A stretch of DNA of 64,000 nt from Aphelenchoides besseyi (taxonomy: Eukaryota > Nematoda > Chromadorea > Rhabditida > Aphelenchoididae): NCBI GenBank assembly GCA_024699855.1, contig JAMPIQ010000001.1:5580001-5644000 (forward strand), written 5' to 3'. Below are positions 1-13,027 of the stretch, in pieces. Numbering within the stretch: the first letter of the stretch is position 1; each line of letters opens with the position of its first letter. The notes beneath the pieces are model-generated. The model ran no database searches. It was not told where the DNA came from and worked only from the letters and a program-made list of their open reading frames with translations. The translations under genes were made by a program, and so were the position numbers.

Positions 1-3000
1 CCGTTCCGTAGGAATAACCGTAAGAAGCATCGTCTCGCGAGTTGTTTCTCTTCAAAATCGATTTTGTTTGAATTCGATTCTCCTGAAAACTCCGAAACTG
101 TTGGGTTTCTTGATACTTGAAACTCACCGGTCTTTCAGTTTCATCGTCCGAATAGTCGTCGTTGTATCGTCGAGGAGCTCCGTAAGGTAGTACTTTGCGG
201 TAGTCATCTGTTGGTCCGCTTTGCATGTAGAATGGCTTCTTGGAAACTCCGTTGACCGCTGGAGCGGGAGCAAGAGGTGCGGGAGTTGTTGAGGAGTTGG
301 GATCTAAACCGTAGAGTTGAGCTTCGCGTTCCAATCGCTCTTTGTATTGTCGTTCGGAATCCAAAACAATTTGCGGTTTTCTGCCACCACTCAACGGATT
401 TCGAATTGCGGGACTCGGCGATCGATCGCGTTGAGTTGGTGGAGGAGTTGGCGGTTTTTGTCGACGTGTTTGTATTGGTGTTTGGGTTCGTTGAGTGACT
501 GAGGGCAAAATATGAGGTGGCTGATAGGCAGGTGATTCGATCGAACTGATGGGTCGAGATGCTGTTTGACGGGTCCAGTCGAGTTGTTGGGCAGAAAACG
601 GTCGTTTCGGTTGTTCAGGTGAGAAATCGAAATCCATTGGATCATTGAGACCAACTGTACGTCCACGCAAACGGGCTTGTCCAACGTTTTTATTCGCATT
701 TGTTGGCATCAAGACGGTGGGTGTTGAACTTCGTTGGCGCACTGCAGCAGCCCGATCCAAAGTCGAATTATCGTGATAGTAATTGGGAGTACGAGAACGA
801 AACGTATGGTCCATGTTCAGGCGATTGGCTCTGCGAAGCTCGTCGACGTGTGAATCGAATTCGTACGGTTGAGTTGAATAGGAACGAGGTGGTTGAGGGC
901 GAGGTTTTGGCGGTTGTACAATCGGTTGAGTTCTGGGTGTTTTCGCTTGTGTTGTTGAGGTGTTTTTGAGTTCTTCGAGAAGATCCAATTCCACTTGTTG
1001 TCGTTCAGCTTTCCGAGTCATTGGTGGTTCGTTGCCGCGTTTTTGGCGCAAAGTGTTCAGCTTATTGCGCAACCAATCGTCCGGACTTTCGGCCTGTCGT
1101 GTCGGATCGTAGTTCTCCGTGGAGCGTGGAATCGCGTTGACCGATCGACTGTTCCGTGAGCGATAGAAGTCACGATCCACGTTGTCGGAATGGTTCGGTT
1201 TCGGCGTGTAGGAGCGTCCGGAAGGCGGTGGAAGTTTTTGGTTTGAGTCGATGCTGTCGTTGAGTTCGTCCAAATCGCTGAAATCGAAAGTCGCGTTGTT
1301 GCCCGTCGGTTTTTGAACTAACCGCTGCGAAATCGTTTTGAAAGGCTTCCGCGCTGACTGTGGCGCCGCGGACTTGGAGCGTCGTTCGTTGGAGTACGTC
1401 AGATAGAAATCGGGATCGCAAAGTTCGTCCATTTCGCTGAAAAAGAAAGAAAACTGAGGACGAAAAGAATTTTCGGAAACTTTTTCTGACGTAAATTGAA
1501 ACAGACGTCGACAATCAAAAAAATTGGTTCGAACGAAACGTTTTCTTTTTTGGCAAACAGTGAAATTTGAGTCACGTCGAATATTCTTATTTGTACTTAC
1601 GAATTTTTCGTGCGTCGACTTTCGGCGCGACGTGTTTGTTCCACGATTTGCGGACGTTCGACGTCGCGAAACGATGAGAAATCGACGTACGAACGTTGGC
1701 GTCTCTTTTCCTCCTCGGCTTTGCGTTTGAAATCGGAATCAGTGGGCAAATCGCCGACAATCTGAAAGAACGTAACTCACGGGAAAGTTGCACGACGTCC
1801 ACTCACTCTTGCGATTTCCTCCTCCCATTTCGGCGTTTCGGCGCGTCTTTGCAGAGAACTTGCGGCCGAACTAAAGTCGCGAAGAAGCGTGTCACTTTCC
1901 TTCAGTGATTCCTTGTCGTCCGGAATTTCGATTTGCGCGCGTTCGACCGACGGACGACGTGGTGGCGGCTTCTTTGGCGCGCGATAATGTTCCTTCAAGG
2001 ACTTGGCGGGAACGTACGAAAAACACTTGGAGTTGGGATCGTAGCTAAAAACGAAAATAAGGTTCGTTTCGTAAAACAAACTTGCCGTCCTTTTGCCACC
2101 AAATCGGGGCCAATCTGCGAGCCAACCGCATTTGCCCGAGGGTTCTCTTCGGACTGCCGAGTTGGCGCACTTCTCAAACCCGCTGGCAACACCGATCGTT
2201 CTCGACCCGCCGACTCGTCTTCTTGAGGTTCATCTTCGGTGGTTGAATCGTTGGTATTGTTGAGTTTGGGTTTTGGCGGCACAGCCGGAGGCATCGGCGA
2301 ACGTGGAGATTCGTTGTTCGGAAGCTGAGAAAGTGGTTTGCTGTTTTTGGGCGAATCCGATCCGATCCCCGAGTCCGCACCGTCCGGTTGAGTTGAAGTC
2401 GCGGAGTTCAAACTGCGATGCTTCTCCGCGTTCTCGCCCAGTGATAAAGAAAGACTCCTGTCGTCTGAAACCGAGAAGGATTAGTCGGGACTCGACGCGC
2501 ATAATTTTATTAGCTCTCCCAACTAATGAGTTTTTGTTTCGATTCATTAGTGCATGATAGCGCGTACAACTGCTTGGAATGCACAGATATCGAGAGCTAC
2601 GGCAATCAGGGACGGGGATACCACAGAGCAAAAACCGTATGGTTCTATTTTTGGCAATAAGAAGCTTCGGGAGTTGGCAGAAAAAAGGAGTGTAACGCGG
2701 AAATTGATTGGTAGTTCGTTTTGGGCCAACTTTCGTAAAATTTGAAACGTGAAAGCGGCCGGAAGATCGAAAAGCGTCGGCGATCCGCCGCCATGCACGC
2801 AAAAAATCGAAATGCCGATTGAACGCGCCCAACGGGCGTCTTTGCGGATCGACAGCTGCCAATCGGCCAAATCTCCGCCTCACCTTCCGCACGTTCGAAG
2901 TTTTCGTATGAATCGGCGCGGGAGAAGCTGCCGGACAATCTGTTGTTTTCCGCTCCAACGGACTGCGCACGTCGACTCGCCAGCGGCGAGTTTTGGCCGT

Positions 3001-5734
3001 GGCGCTTTAACGAGGAAGAACGCGACCGCGACTCTCCGGGAACGAAGTTGAACTCCACACACGCCTGGCCGTCGATACACGAACCTAAACGAGAACCAAT
3101 CAGTCGACTCGTCGCCACTCACCGGCCAAATCCAATTCAGGAGTGTAGAAGACGAGTTGTGACTGTCGAGGTTGAAAGTCGAGGGCACAGGTATTGAATT
3201 GGCATTGGAAGAGAAGATTTCGTTCCTGGGTGTTCAGATCGAAACATTTCACGAGCAAATCGCCGCGAACCGAAAGTCCCTCATCACCGAAATCTAATTG
3301 CGCGTGTGCATCGTCGATTACTCTGAAACCCAATCAATTAGAAGTCTCGATGATCGAAGCTACAGCTTTTCGGATGAATAGACGGGACGCATTCGTTCGT
3401 AGATCTTCAAGAGAACCGCTTTGTGGAGAGGAAACTGATAGAAGCTAATGGTCTGCAGATGAATTGGCGCCGGATTGACTTTCGTGTTTCCGCTGATCAA
3501 ATTCGCAAAATAGTTCACGTATCTACAAAACTATCAAGAAGTCGAACAACCAGAAACTAACCGTTTGTGCGACGGTTGACCGTCTAAAGTCATGTACTTC
3601 TCACTGAAAAGCTGCATGGCGAATCTGTCAGCCACCGACTCGTCGCTGAAAAGTGATTTCACTTAAACTGACATTTGAAGAGCTTACTTAGAACAAACAG
3701 TAGCGTAGTGCATGTACGCGGCAATCACTACGGCCGCTCGCGCTCTGCAGCCTTTGCAGTGGATCACGACCAGATTCTGCGGGTGGGCGTTCAGCCACGA
3801 CTCAATTTGCTTGCAAATCGAACAGAGTTTGTCCAACGGCGGTGCCAACTTGTCCGGCCATCCCAATTCCACTACTGCACCGGAGTTGGCGCGACCCAAA
3901 TCGGATCGTTTTTGTGAGACGTTGAAGATCTGAAAAGCCCCAAAAAGTCAACTAAAATCTCCAAACGAACGTAGACACTTCTCATGAAGCCAGAATTTGA
4001 ATAATCGAGTCGTAAAGTAGCCCATTACTTGCAGTGAAACCCCTCTCAAAAGATTCACAATTCCCAAATCGGAAGCCAAAAACGAGTTCAGCAAACGAAA
4101 ACCGCAAAAACTCACTTTGTAGCGTTCAGACTGCGCGGTTCGTCGTAAACGTTCGGAAATCTCTTTGATGGAACTGCGATAAGCGGAATCCGAACCGCCG
4201 GTGGGAAACGTGAGTGCTGGAATTGATTTCGGTTTAGTTCCTGTTTCCGGCGTTTACCGATGATTCGACTCGTGATCTGCGTGTTCTCCACGCCGTTGGT
4301 TGTCAGCTCATCGCTTTTTGAGCTCATGCTACTGCTGGAAGGTTGGGATCGGGAGCGCAGAATTGATTGCTGAAACAAATTAACTGGAAATCGAATTAAC
4401 GGAAAGAAAGCCGACAGCCGGCGGTCGAAACGTTCGGACCGACTGGCCAATCCAACTGATCTCTCGGCTCTTCCGGCCGATCGATCGGCTTTGCGAACAA
4501 AAGAAAGAGATCCGCGTGCTGTTGGTCAACTTTTCGAACAGAAAGTAAAGTCGATACCAACTCAACTGAACAACCTTTTAATTGCCAACCACCCGAACAC
4601 TTCCCGCCAATTCTTCTGTTCCCCTAAATATCCTCTCGAACATGTGGTTTTGTTTTGAGGTACAATGGAAACTCCAACAGAGAATGAGCTGGCGAAGAGC
4701 CGGGGATTCAGATGACACCCGGTAAGTCCCGAACTCACTTTTCTACGTGGATTTCCGTAGCAAAAAGACGACGAACTATCGGGCTGAAAACTCAAAATTA
4801 GAAGTCGTGACTACGGTTTGTTGGCCCCAAATTTGCTCTCTCACCTTATCATCCAGCTCGTCGCTCAAGCGATTCGAAGCGTTGCAGCCGAAACAAAACA
4901 TTTTTCACATTTCGATCTGCAACTCTGTGGTGCGTTTAGAAAGTCGCTCGTAAAAACGTCAAAAATTTACGACACCGCGCAACATCGTTGCGGTGAAATC
5001 GAAACGAAAAAAGAAAACTTCGAACCGACGTGCCAATTTGGATGTTCGACGCAAAATTGGATTAGAGCGAAAAAAGTGGTCGGAAACAAAAACGACGATC
5101 AGCGACGAATTCCGACGCACAAAAATCGAAACGTTCGGGACGCTTTTGAGTGCTCTCGAAAACGGTTTCGAGTGATCGTCACGAGCCGTCGACTCTCGTT
5201 GCAAGGTCTTGAAATTGAGCCAAAAACACCAAGAGCATGAAACCGCGACCGAAAAAAAGAAAACGTCCGCATCGATTCTCGTGAACGCAAACGCTAATCC
5301 CCAACGACAAAGTAATTTTCGTTCAAACTTCCCAACCTTTGAGTCCACTCGTCTTTTGTGCGCATTCCTTTCACTCGTCTCTTTCCCGCTGCGTCCATTC
5401 AAATTCTGCGCCTTTGCGCACAATCGGAAGCAAAAAAGCGATTTCGCGTGAAATTTTTGCCCCGCGGTCATTTTTCAACTTTTGCGCCCCAAAAACGGTC
5501 ACATGACTCACGACATGTTGATTGATTGCCCGTCGAACTGACCTTTTGACTTGTGATGTCGCGAATTTCGTCCAGAACGTCTCGCGGATCCGAACGCAGC
5601 GGCGACAAATTCAGACCGCCGATCCGTTGATTGCGTCGTCGATACGGAACTAACATCGCGGTTGCCAGTGGACGTGGCGGACTGCGCGGGTTGGCCGTCA
5701 AATCGAAGTGGACGCGTCGTTTGTTCGAATTCAT
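1..5734 (-). CDS. tensin-like protein (PTEN-type phosphatase fold plus C2), 3' end off the window
   Basis: Focal-adhesion scaffold of the tensin family, expected to link integrin sites to actin. Exons read on the minus strand, 5' to 3': 5543-5734, 4267-4369, 4116-4216, 3688-3929, 3562-3645, 3364-3522, 3123-3322, 2884-3084, 2086-2464, 1807-2044, 1601-1761, 1-1436 (open at the window edge). All phases agree. The phosphatase-like domain carries the loop HCKGCRARAAV, which keeps both Cys and Arg of CX5R, preceded by GWPDKLAPPL. The C2 domain follows (GDLLVKCFDLN, FQCQFNTCALDF). After it comes a long Pro/Ser/Arg-rich disordered region (GADSGIGSDSP, PAVPPKPK). The SH2 and PTB domains usual for the family would lie beyond base 1. 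Intron 2045-2085 has a GC donor. The first exon (MNSNKRRVHF) is joined across 1.2 kb only by phase and could belong to an alternative transcript. The family call is firm; the 5' end is less so. Confidence 0.88.
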
Positions 5735-6018
5735 TTGGTCCAAAAACGCGGAAACACCAAAACAAACGACGTGTTTGATAAGCGAAACTTCTTTGCGTCC
5801 GCAATTTCTCCTCCAGAAAACAATTAAAAAACGCCGATTGCTCACGACGCAAATGAATGCGCGAAACAAAGAAACCACTGGATGATTGATAAGGTCGTGA
5901 AGCGAACGGCGCGAGAAAACGTTCCGAATTCCTCTGCCAACTTCAATTCAAATCCAATCGTTTTCCGATATATCGACGGTTTATTGCGAAAACGGGTAGA
6001 AAAAAAGTTTAAAAACAA

Positions 6019-7136
6019 TCAAAACTTTAGATTGAAGATCAGATCTTCTTGACCATGAGGTTTACGTTTAAAAACGTACATAATTGTGAAGCCTTTGCGT
6101 ACGCTCTCTGGTAAATCATATTGTCGTCCCAAGTCCTTAAACAAGACCGACTGGTAGGGCAGATACGAAACTCGATTATAGACATACTCTCGACCCACTG
6201 GTTTCTGAAATCGAAGACATAAGAGTTAAAATAAAGTCCCGGATACCTCGAACACCAAACGCTGCAAACTCGGTCGTGTATTGACGTAGTTTTTGAAGGG
6301 CTTCTCATCGCAGATAACACCTTTGATATGCAAGACGGACGGTCGGATATGGTTGTGTTTCAGAAGAAGCTCCATCACCTTCTTACACCAATCGGAACGC
6401 CATTCACAAATCAAGAAGATTTGTGTTTTGCCTGAAAGATTGACGGTCAATAATTTCAATTTCGCTAGTCACTAGTGTTATTCGAGTTGTCGCTGGTGAT
6501 CTTCAATAGCAACGAATCCAGCTGCTCAAACGAAACCGAAACATGAGAAATCAACGGCGGGAATCCGAGTCGAACTTTTGCGTTTGTCGTCTCGGCCAAA
6601 CAGATTCGCTTCTTGAAACATCGGCGACCTTTTTCCATTACGCAATCCACCAAATAGCAAAGACGACGACTCACGAGCCTCAACGGCAGTAGAGAACGAC
6701 CATCCGGTTGTTTCCAATCAACCTGATTGCTGAAACCTACGCTTTCTAAGGAATCCGTGATCAAAACTTACACAATCATGCATTGAACTTCCAATGGCAA
6801 CGACATGAATGGAAAGATGCCCGTCGGATCAGAAATCGGAGGTTTCTGTATCATTTGCGTAAGCCTCTCGTGGCCTTTTCGAAGTCCAACATCCGTCCCG
6901 AACATGTTGATGCGAAACTCGTTCCATCCCATCGTCTCGTAGTCGAATCGACAACAGATCTGCTTCTCCAGTTTCTCCAACGGTGTTTTCGAGTTCATGC
7001 CGTTGCTGCGCACCAACTTCAACATCTCCGATAAATCAACGGTCAGTTCACCGTTCACGAGTCGTCGCGGTGAATGGAACGATACCTCGTCCTGATCCAA
7101 ATTCACGAACTTGGCCGTCGGATTCACGGTCTTCAT
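6019..7136 (-). CDS. F-box-like protein, 330 aa
   Basis: Exons 6772-7136, 6473-6729, 6247-6431 and 6019-6204 give an uninterrupted 330-aa frame ending KFTGA-type at TTT TGA. An F-box-like segment spans the first junction: FMSLPLEVQCMIV followed by LLPLRLVSRRLCYLVDCV, the usual LP-x-E ... LR-x-VS-R pattern. The rest is an unclassified C-terminal half of the kind found in the expanded nematode F-box families, where it would choose the target of an SCF ubiquitin ligase. The start is the ATG at 7136; upstream in-frame sequence lacks an ATG. The F-box call rests on a short motif and the substrate is unknown. Confidence 0.7.
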
Positions 7137-7402
7137 AGCGAAAAACAATATTCAACGAAAAAACAGCAATCTCGCAATCGCCAAACATGGCCGGCAACCT
7201 CCGTTTCTTTGTTCCAAACGGAAATTCTGCCCTAAAATTCCCGTTCGCCAACTGACCAACAGAAAGATTGTCTCTACGGTTGGGATCTTCAAATCAATCT
7301 CACGCATTTGATTCCAAACAATTGAGTTAAACACTCGGCTATTTGATCGTTTTGCCGATCATCCTGAGGTCTTCTTCTGCGACCTTTTGAGCTTCTAATC
7401 GT

Positions 7403-9221
7403 TTATTCCGTTTTCATCTTCTTTTTGATTGTAGAGAACAACTTGTGAATTGCCAAGAAGGTTACAAAAAAGAACACAAGAACTGCAGTGTAGACGTCCA
7501 GATTGTACAGAACCACAAAACTCATTTCCTTCGACGGCAAATCCAAGTAGCCGGCATCGAACTCGGCAGCGTATTCAACGTAACGAACAAAACTCTGCTG
7601 CGGATTCTCCGGATGCAAACGAATTTGTTTCTTGAGATTTTGAGCGTTGAACAGAAACCTGAAAATGAGATTGACAACAACTGATGAACTCAACATTACT
7701 GTGGATCATTGAGAGTTTGATTAAGAGCAGCAACCAGATTCTCTTCATTGATGTAGTTGCGTCTCAACAAAACCGCCGTTTTTCTGCTCAAAAGAAGACC
7801 CGAATTGGAAAACTGATCATTGAAAAAGGGAACAGCAACTACGGGGACTCCTAAACAGCTTCCTGTCAATTGAATTCATGGTTTTCATACCCTCGAAAGC
7901 GGCTTCCAAGACGCTATTAGCCCCACAATGTGAAATAAAGAGTTTTGTTCGATTGTCGGCCAAAATTGCTCGCTGATCGACCCACGTTATCGGATGAACG
8001 TTTGGCACTTGGTTGATCATTTTCGCAGTCTCCGAATCGACGGAAATCCGCCAAATGAATTGGAATTCTGGAAAACGAGCAAACGCACGCAAAACTTCGG
8101 ATTTCAATTCTTTGCGCATCAGATTAGATTCGATGTTCGAACCGAAACTCAACAGAACAACACCACGATCAGCATTTGCGTAGATCTTCTCCAGCTCGGG
8201 AGTTAGTCGATTTGCTGTACTCAAATTCAACGTAATTCCGCCGATTGCACGAATTTTGCGGGTGATAGGCTGTGGATGTTCGAGAGCTTCAGCGCTATTA
8301 ACAAACGCATAGGCTGTTTTTCCAAGTAGCTGAGTAAAGTAGGGCATTGGTCGAGAGAAGTGATCGGAGAAAAGTGACTGCTAAATATCAATTTGAGAAG
8401 AAGAATCTGATTTCAACAAACCACTTTGTTTTGGAAGCTTTGTATAACTGAGCACACGGTAAACGTTCGATAGATGTTTCGAACACGTTCAAGAAAACTC
8501 AAATTCGGCATCTCAGTTGACGAAAAACACATGCCTAAAGAACTGAACAATCACATCAACTTCATTTGTTCTTACCACCTGGTTGATATGAAAGCCGTGT
8601 TTCCAAACCGTATGCTTCGGCTATCATTCCGAAGGAACTGATCATCGTGCTCGTTGTCAAGGTAGTCGGAATGTTGGCAACATGGAAGAAATAGAAAGCA
8701 CAGATATCTATTTGCTCGGCAATTGCAACATCGAACTTTTCGCTGACAATCGAATTCAAATACTCGCGGTCTTCCAATTGCACTAAACGACACAATCAAC
8801 AGTTCGATGATAGAACCTCACTTTTGCAGAACGCTACAATAGCGTTCAAATATTCGTCCGAATTGTCGCCGTTTCCCGTCTGTTTGGTTTCGAAAGGATT
8901 TCTGTTCAACTCATGATCGTCGACATTTACTTTCGTATCTTGGGGTTCAACGGGCGCTGAAATTCGAACAACTTTGTGAGCTTTTCGAGTTCCATTTCGC
9001 TTTTCTTTTGCTTCCCAGGTTGGAATATGAAAGTGCTAAAAGAGAATGAAGAAATGTGGGGTCCTGCTTACCACTTCATGTCCGGCATCTACTAACAGAT
9101 CAGCGAGTTGACCGTGGAAGTTTACGTGCGAGTATCCGACAGTTGGACTGTTGATGAGGATCTTTAAAGGCTGGTAAGCTTCCACAACAACGAAAAGAGA
9201 CAATAGTATTGACGGGTTCAT
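7403..9221 (-). CDS. UDP-glucuronosyl/UDP-glycosyltransferase, 526 aa
   Basis: Transfers sugar from a UDP-sugar to small lipophilic molecules in the ER lumen, usually for detoxification. Seven exons (9072-9221, 8822-9035, 8576-8782, 8422-8534, 7891-8380, 7700-7850, 7403-7658) sum to 526 codons plus stop. It begins with a signal peptide (MNPSILLSLFVVVEAYQ). The C-terminal half carries VVLLSFGSN, then WVDQRAILA, SHCGANSVLEAAFEG and VPFFNDQFSNS, which match the UGT donor-binding signature. One glycine of the usual HGG is Cys. A membrane anchor (VLVFFFVTFLAIHKLF) and a short basic cytosolic tail close the protein, as in ER UGTs. The length is normal. Nematode UGTs form large families, so no individual symbol is given. 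Confidence 0.92.
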
Positions 9222-10652
9222 AGTAAGAAACTAATTTGAAACCTAGCTCCAGACGAAACTCAAGAAATAATCACCGCGCAAAACAGAAAATTTGGGATTC
9301 GAAAGCTCAAGGTAGTTTGTGCTTTCACGTTCAAACAAACAACTTCATTCCTGCACGTGAATTTCAATTCGACGTGCGCAGCCCTTAAGAAACTAACCGA
9401 GATCATCGATTACTCGGTTTTGGTTCTTATTTTAGTTAATTAAAACTAAAGAACATGTGAACATGCTTTTTTTGAATTCAAATAAGCGGATTAGTCGAAA
9501 CTTGAAAGCACAGAAGGAGGTCGAATTTATCGTTTCCTGGATTTACAGCGAGTATATACGGACTTTCAGAGAAGATGATCAGAGTTCGTGAAGATGTGTC
9601 CAATGTAAGTTGAACAACAAGGAATTTCAGTAGTGAAGTTGAACGTAAATGGGCGTTTTTACAGACCGTTAGATAATGAAATTGAATATTCCGAATTTGC
9701 AAGCAAACCAACAACTAAAAAACAAACAGCCAAAAGAGCTCGTTTGAATCGTGTCTTCTATTTAACTCGCAGATGAACTCCATCTTCAATCCTGCAGATT
9801 CATATCGTTCTGTTTTTATGAACTCCAATTTCGATACGAGAGCGAGTTAGTAAGTAGTGATATGGTCTGTTATTTTCGTTAGCAAGTGGTCATTGGATGA
9901 TTTGTGGTCTTCGTTAATCGAACAAGCCAATAATACCGAGTGTTGACCAGTCGTTTGAACTTTTGAATTTCATTGCCATCATGTTGAGTTCAGCCGTTGA
10001 TCTTCGTCTGGTCTTACACACAATCTCGATAACAAGTTTATTTCCTGGTTTATTCGTAAAGTCCTAACGGTAATTCACGAGACGTGAATTTTGTATAAAG
10101 ATAAAAGAATCTCAACGAACATTATGGCGAACTGCGTTGTTTTATAGGAAAAGGTTTGAAATAGGAAATATGGTTAAAGTAGAAATCTCGAAGATAACAA
10201 ATAGACACAATTATGCAAGCATTTGATTTCCCGATGGATAGAAAAAGCAAACTAAGGCACTTGTTTTTAGAACTAATAGTTTAGACCCTGTGATTCGTTC
10301 GAGTTCCTGACTAACGAATAGAATAAGGCACAAACAGGAATCGCCGTAAACTTACTTTCACTTTTGATCTACACGCATAAACAAAAAAGAGATATGCGTT
10401 AGGACACTTGAGACAAAAGGTTAAATGCTGTGGTTTGTGGTAAAGAAGTCGCTTATTTTATTAGAAATTGAAGACTAAAAAGAAGAGATAGAAAAGTGGT
10501 TTGAGCAAATGATCACATTAATCGACCCTAAGAGTAACCAGCCAATATCTTGTTGGACTATTGAAAGAAACGTTCGAAACGCGTTAAAACAAAATTGACT
10601 TGCCGCGCCAAAGTTAGCAAAGAGAATTGAGTAGTAGGTGAGTGCATGTTGA
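9222..10652. other. intergenic, no gene seen
   Basis: About 1.4 kb of AT-rich sequence between the UGT start and the 3' end of the QKI-type gene. It holds stop-dense frames in all six registers and no convincing exon. The promoter of the UGT gene and the 3' UTR of the downstream-facing gene must lie here, but no specific site could be named. Confidence 0.5.
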
Positions 10653-13027
10653 TTAGTCACGTTTTCCACTCGTCAAATAGGGTTCGGCTCGTTGTTGGCC
10701 GAGGAAACGACGTTGATTAGCGGCTGCCGTAGAACCACTTGTCGAAAGTATCGGACCTGAAAAGCGGCACTCATGGTTAGTACTAAGGCGAACGACTAAT
10801 TAAAACCATTTTGGAAAATTATTGCCTAACAGTGATAAGATTGGTGAGCTTGAGGATTATGCTGTGGCAAAGGATTAGAAGGAATGAAAACCCGTCCGAG
10901 TTAAAAAAGACCACTTGACCGACGAAGCTTCTAAGTGTACTTGAAGTTACAACGTCGATTAGATACCCAAACTGAACTTTACAACACATTTAAACGAAAG
11001 TGCTTCGTGGATAAGTTATTAGCGTTACCGTAAACGATAAGATTGAAAACACCGATTGAAAAGATTATCGCAGGTACGAAAGAAGTTAAAGACAACGAAA
11101 TGATAAAAACGTTAAATAAAATTGTTGAAGCAGATTAAAGTGTAGAAATGATTGAGTTAGATCAGTTAACTACAACACAAGGCAACCGGTAAAAGCGATC
11201 CAAGAAAACGAAGGTCACGAAATGAATTCGAAGTCTCGATAACAACCAAAATTCTTGTTCTTTTATTTTACATCGTATAACATCAACGGTTAAGGGTCTG
11301 TGATATGAAACTACACAAACGATATGGTAACAGGGAGCAATTAATAGAACTGGCAAGTGGATTTCAATTCAAGGAGTGGAATAGATAACTTAGCGGACAA
11401 TAGAAGTTGTTTGGCATAAAAATTGGAAAAAGAGATCGACTAATGGAAATAATGTTCGAAGACAAAATAAAGCGAAATGGGAAATCAACGTTTTAATTGG
11501 GATTTGGGAACAAGCAGATTCGATATGAGCAACCAAATTGAAGTCTTTAAGCGTGCATAAATAACTGACCGTGTTGTCCGACTTCGTACTTGTAATCGCC
11601 GAGTGCGGCCAATGGATTCGCTTGCATCAAAAGTTGTTGTTGTTGTAGAATTGCCAGTTGGTTAGGATCGTATTGCATTTGTCTAAACGACCACATTCAA
11701 CAACAAACCAACTAGTTGGCTATTACCCGAGTAACAACTGTTGATAGTCGGCTCCACCGTTCAATTGCAACAAATTCGCCGCGTAGTTGCCGGTCGTGCC
11801 GTTCAACTGAAGTTGTTGAGCTTGAAGAGCGGCGAGAATTGCATTGCTTGTTGCGGGAAGAGCGCTGGTCGCTGCATCTGTTGAGCGTTGTTGTTGCTGC
11901 TGCATGATCAACGGATCTGAACGATTGAAATGTTGAGTGAAGAAGAGAAAACTCACTTCCAATAATTCGAGAAGCAGCCGATGCCAAAGCTGGTGATCCA
12001 CGCAAGGCAGACGCAGTTGACGAATTCGTTGCAGACGCCAACGCCGCAGCCAATTGAAGACCATTTTGATTTTGAGCATTTCGATACGTACCGTTGATGA
12101 TTGCCAATTCCATCAACTGCTTCTTCTTCAACTCGTCTTCACCTTCAGGCTAAAGCACAGATCCAAACAAATTCATCTGAGATTACTTACTGATGGAACC
12201 AAGAGTTTTGAAACTTCTTCGATTGCTCGTCGAAGTTTGACTTCGCAGCGATTCGGCGTGTCTTCGCATTGAATTAGAACGTGAAGCTCTTCGTTCAAAT
12301 GCTCCCAATTTTGTTTTCCACGATTCATTTCCTCCTGAATGGAACTTCAAAAAGACTTCGAAATCGACTCACTTTTTTCTTATCGCGCATTGATCCCTTA
12401 CCACGCACCATGATCTTACAACCGGTTTCTGCTTCCAACTGTTTGGCCGTCATTCCACGAGGTCCGAGAATACGGCCGACGAAATTGTAGTCGGGATGCT
12501 CTTTGACGGGAACGAACACCTTTTCGGTTTGTGTAGTCACTTCGCCAATCGGGTCGGGAAGTGCAAGCGGTTCGTTCGTGAATTCGCATTGGAAGATTGT
12601 GACACGAACTCGATTGATCTCTGAAGAGAGAAATTGGAAACTAGAAAGAACTGGAAACTTACCATCATCCAAAAGTCGCTCGGTATGTTGGAAAACGTTG
12701 GGAAAAGCGGCCAACTGTTTTTTGTCTTTGAGCAGCTGAGTCAAATAGTCGACATCGGCAGTCGGCTTATTCGCTCCGCTCTGAAGCATCGCGTTAACCG
12801 CTGCCGCGGGATTGCCTAGTCCAGCAGCACCGTTGGTCGAGGATGACGATGAGCCGGAACCATTGAGCAGATTCTCATTGTTGTTGAAACACGGCGAAGT
12901 TGAGGGCGTAGTAGAGAGGTTTGGTATCGAGTGCTAAAAGAGACTTGTAATTCACACAAAATGCTATGAACTTGAATTTGATTACCGAATCGAAAGCCCC
13001 AAATTTGAATTCCTCTTCGATAGTCAT
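10653..13027 (-). CDS. asd-2: STAR-family KH RNA-binding protein, quaking/ASD-2 type, 434 aa
   Basis: Sequence-specific RNA-binding splicing or translation regulator. Exons 12986-13027, 12663-12933, 12373-12620, 12191-12334, 11957-12149, 11727-11916, 11570-11682 and 10653-10756 sum to 434 codons plus stop with consistent phases. The Qua1 dimerisation segment ([16 protein letters not shown]) is followed by the KH domain ([46 protein letters not shown]) and Qua2 ([16 protein letters not shown]). These are nearly the human QKI and C. elegans ASD-2/GLD-1 sequences. A Gln/Ala-rich tail follows and the protein ends [10 protein letters not shown]. The last intron is 813 nt. Start [14 protein letters not shown] at 13027; a second possible first exon is listed separately. 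The symbol follows closest resemblance to QKI rather than to germline GLD-1. Confidence 0.93.
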
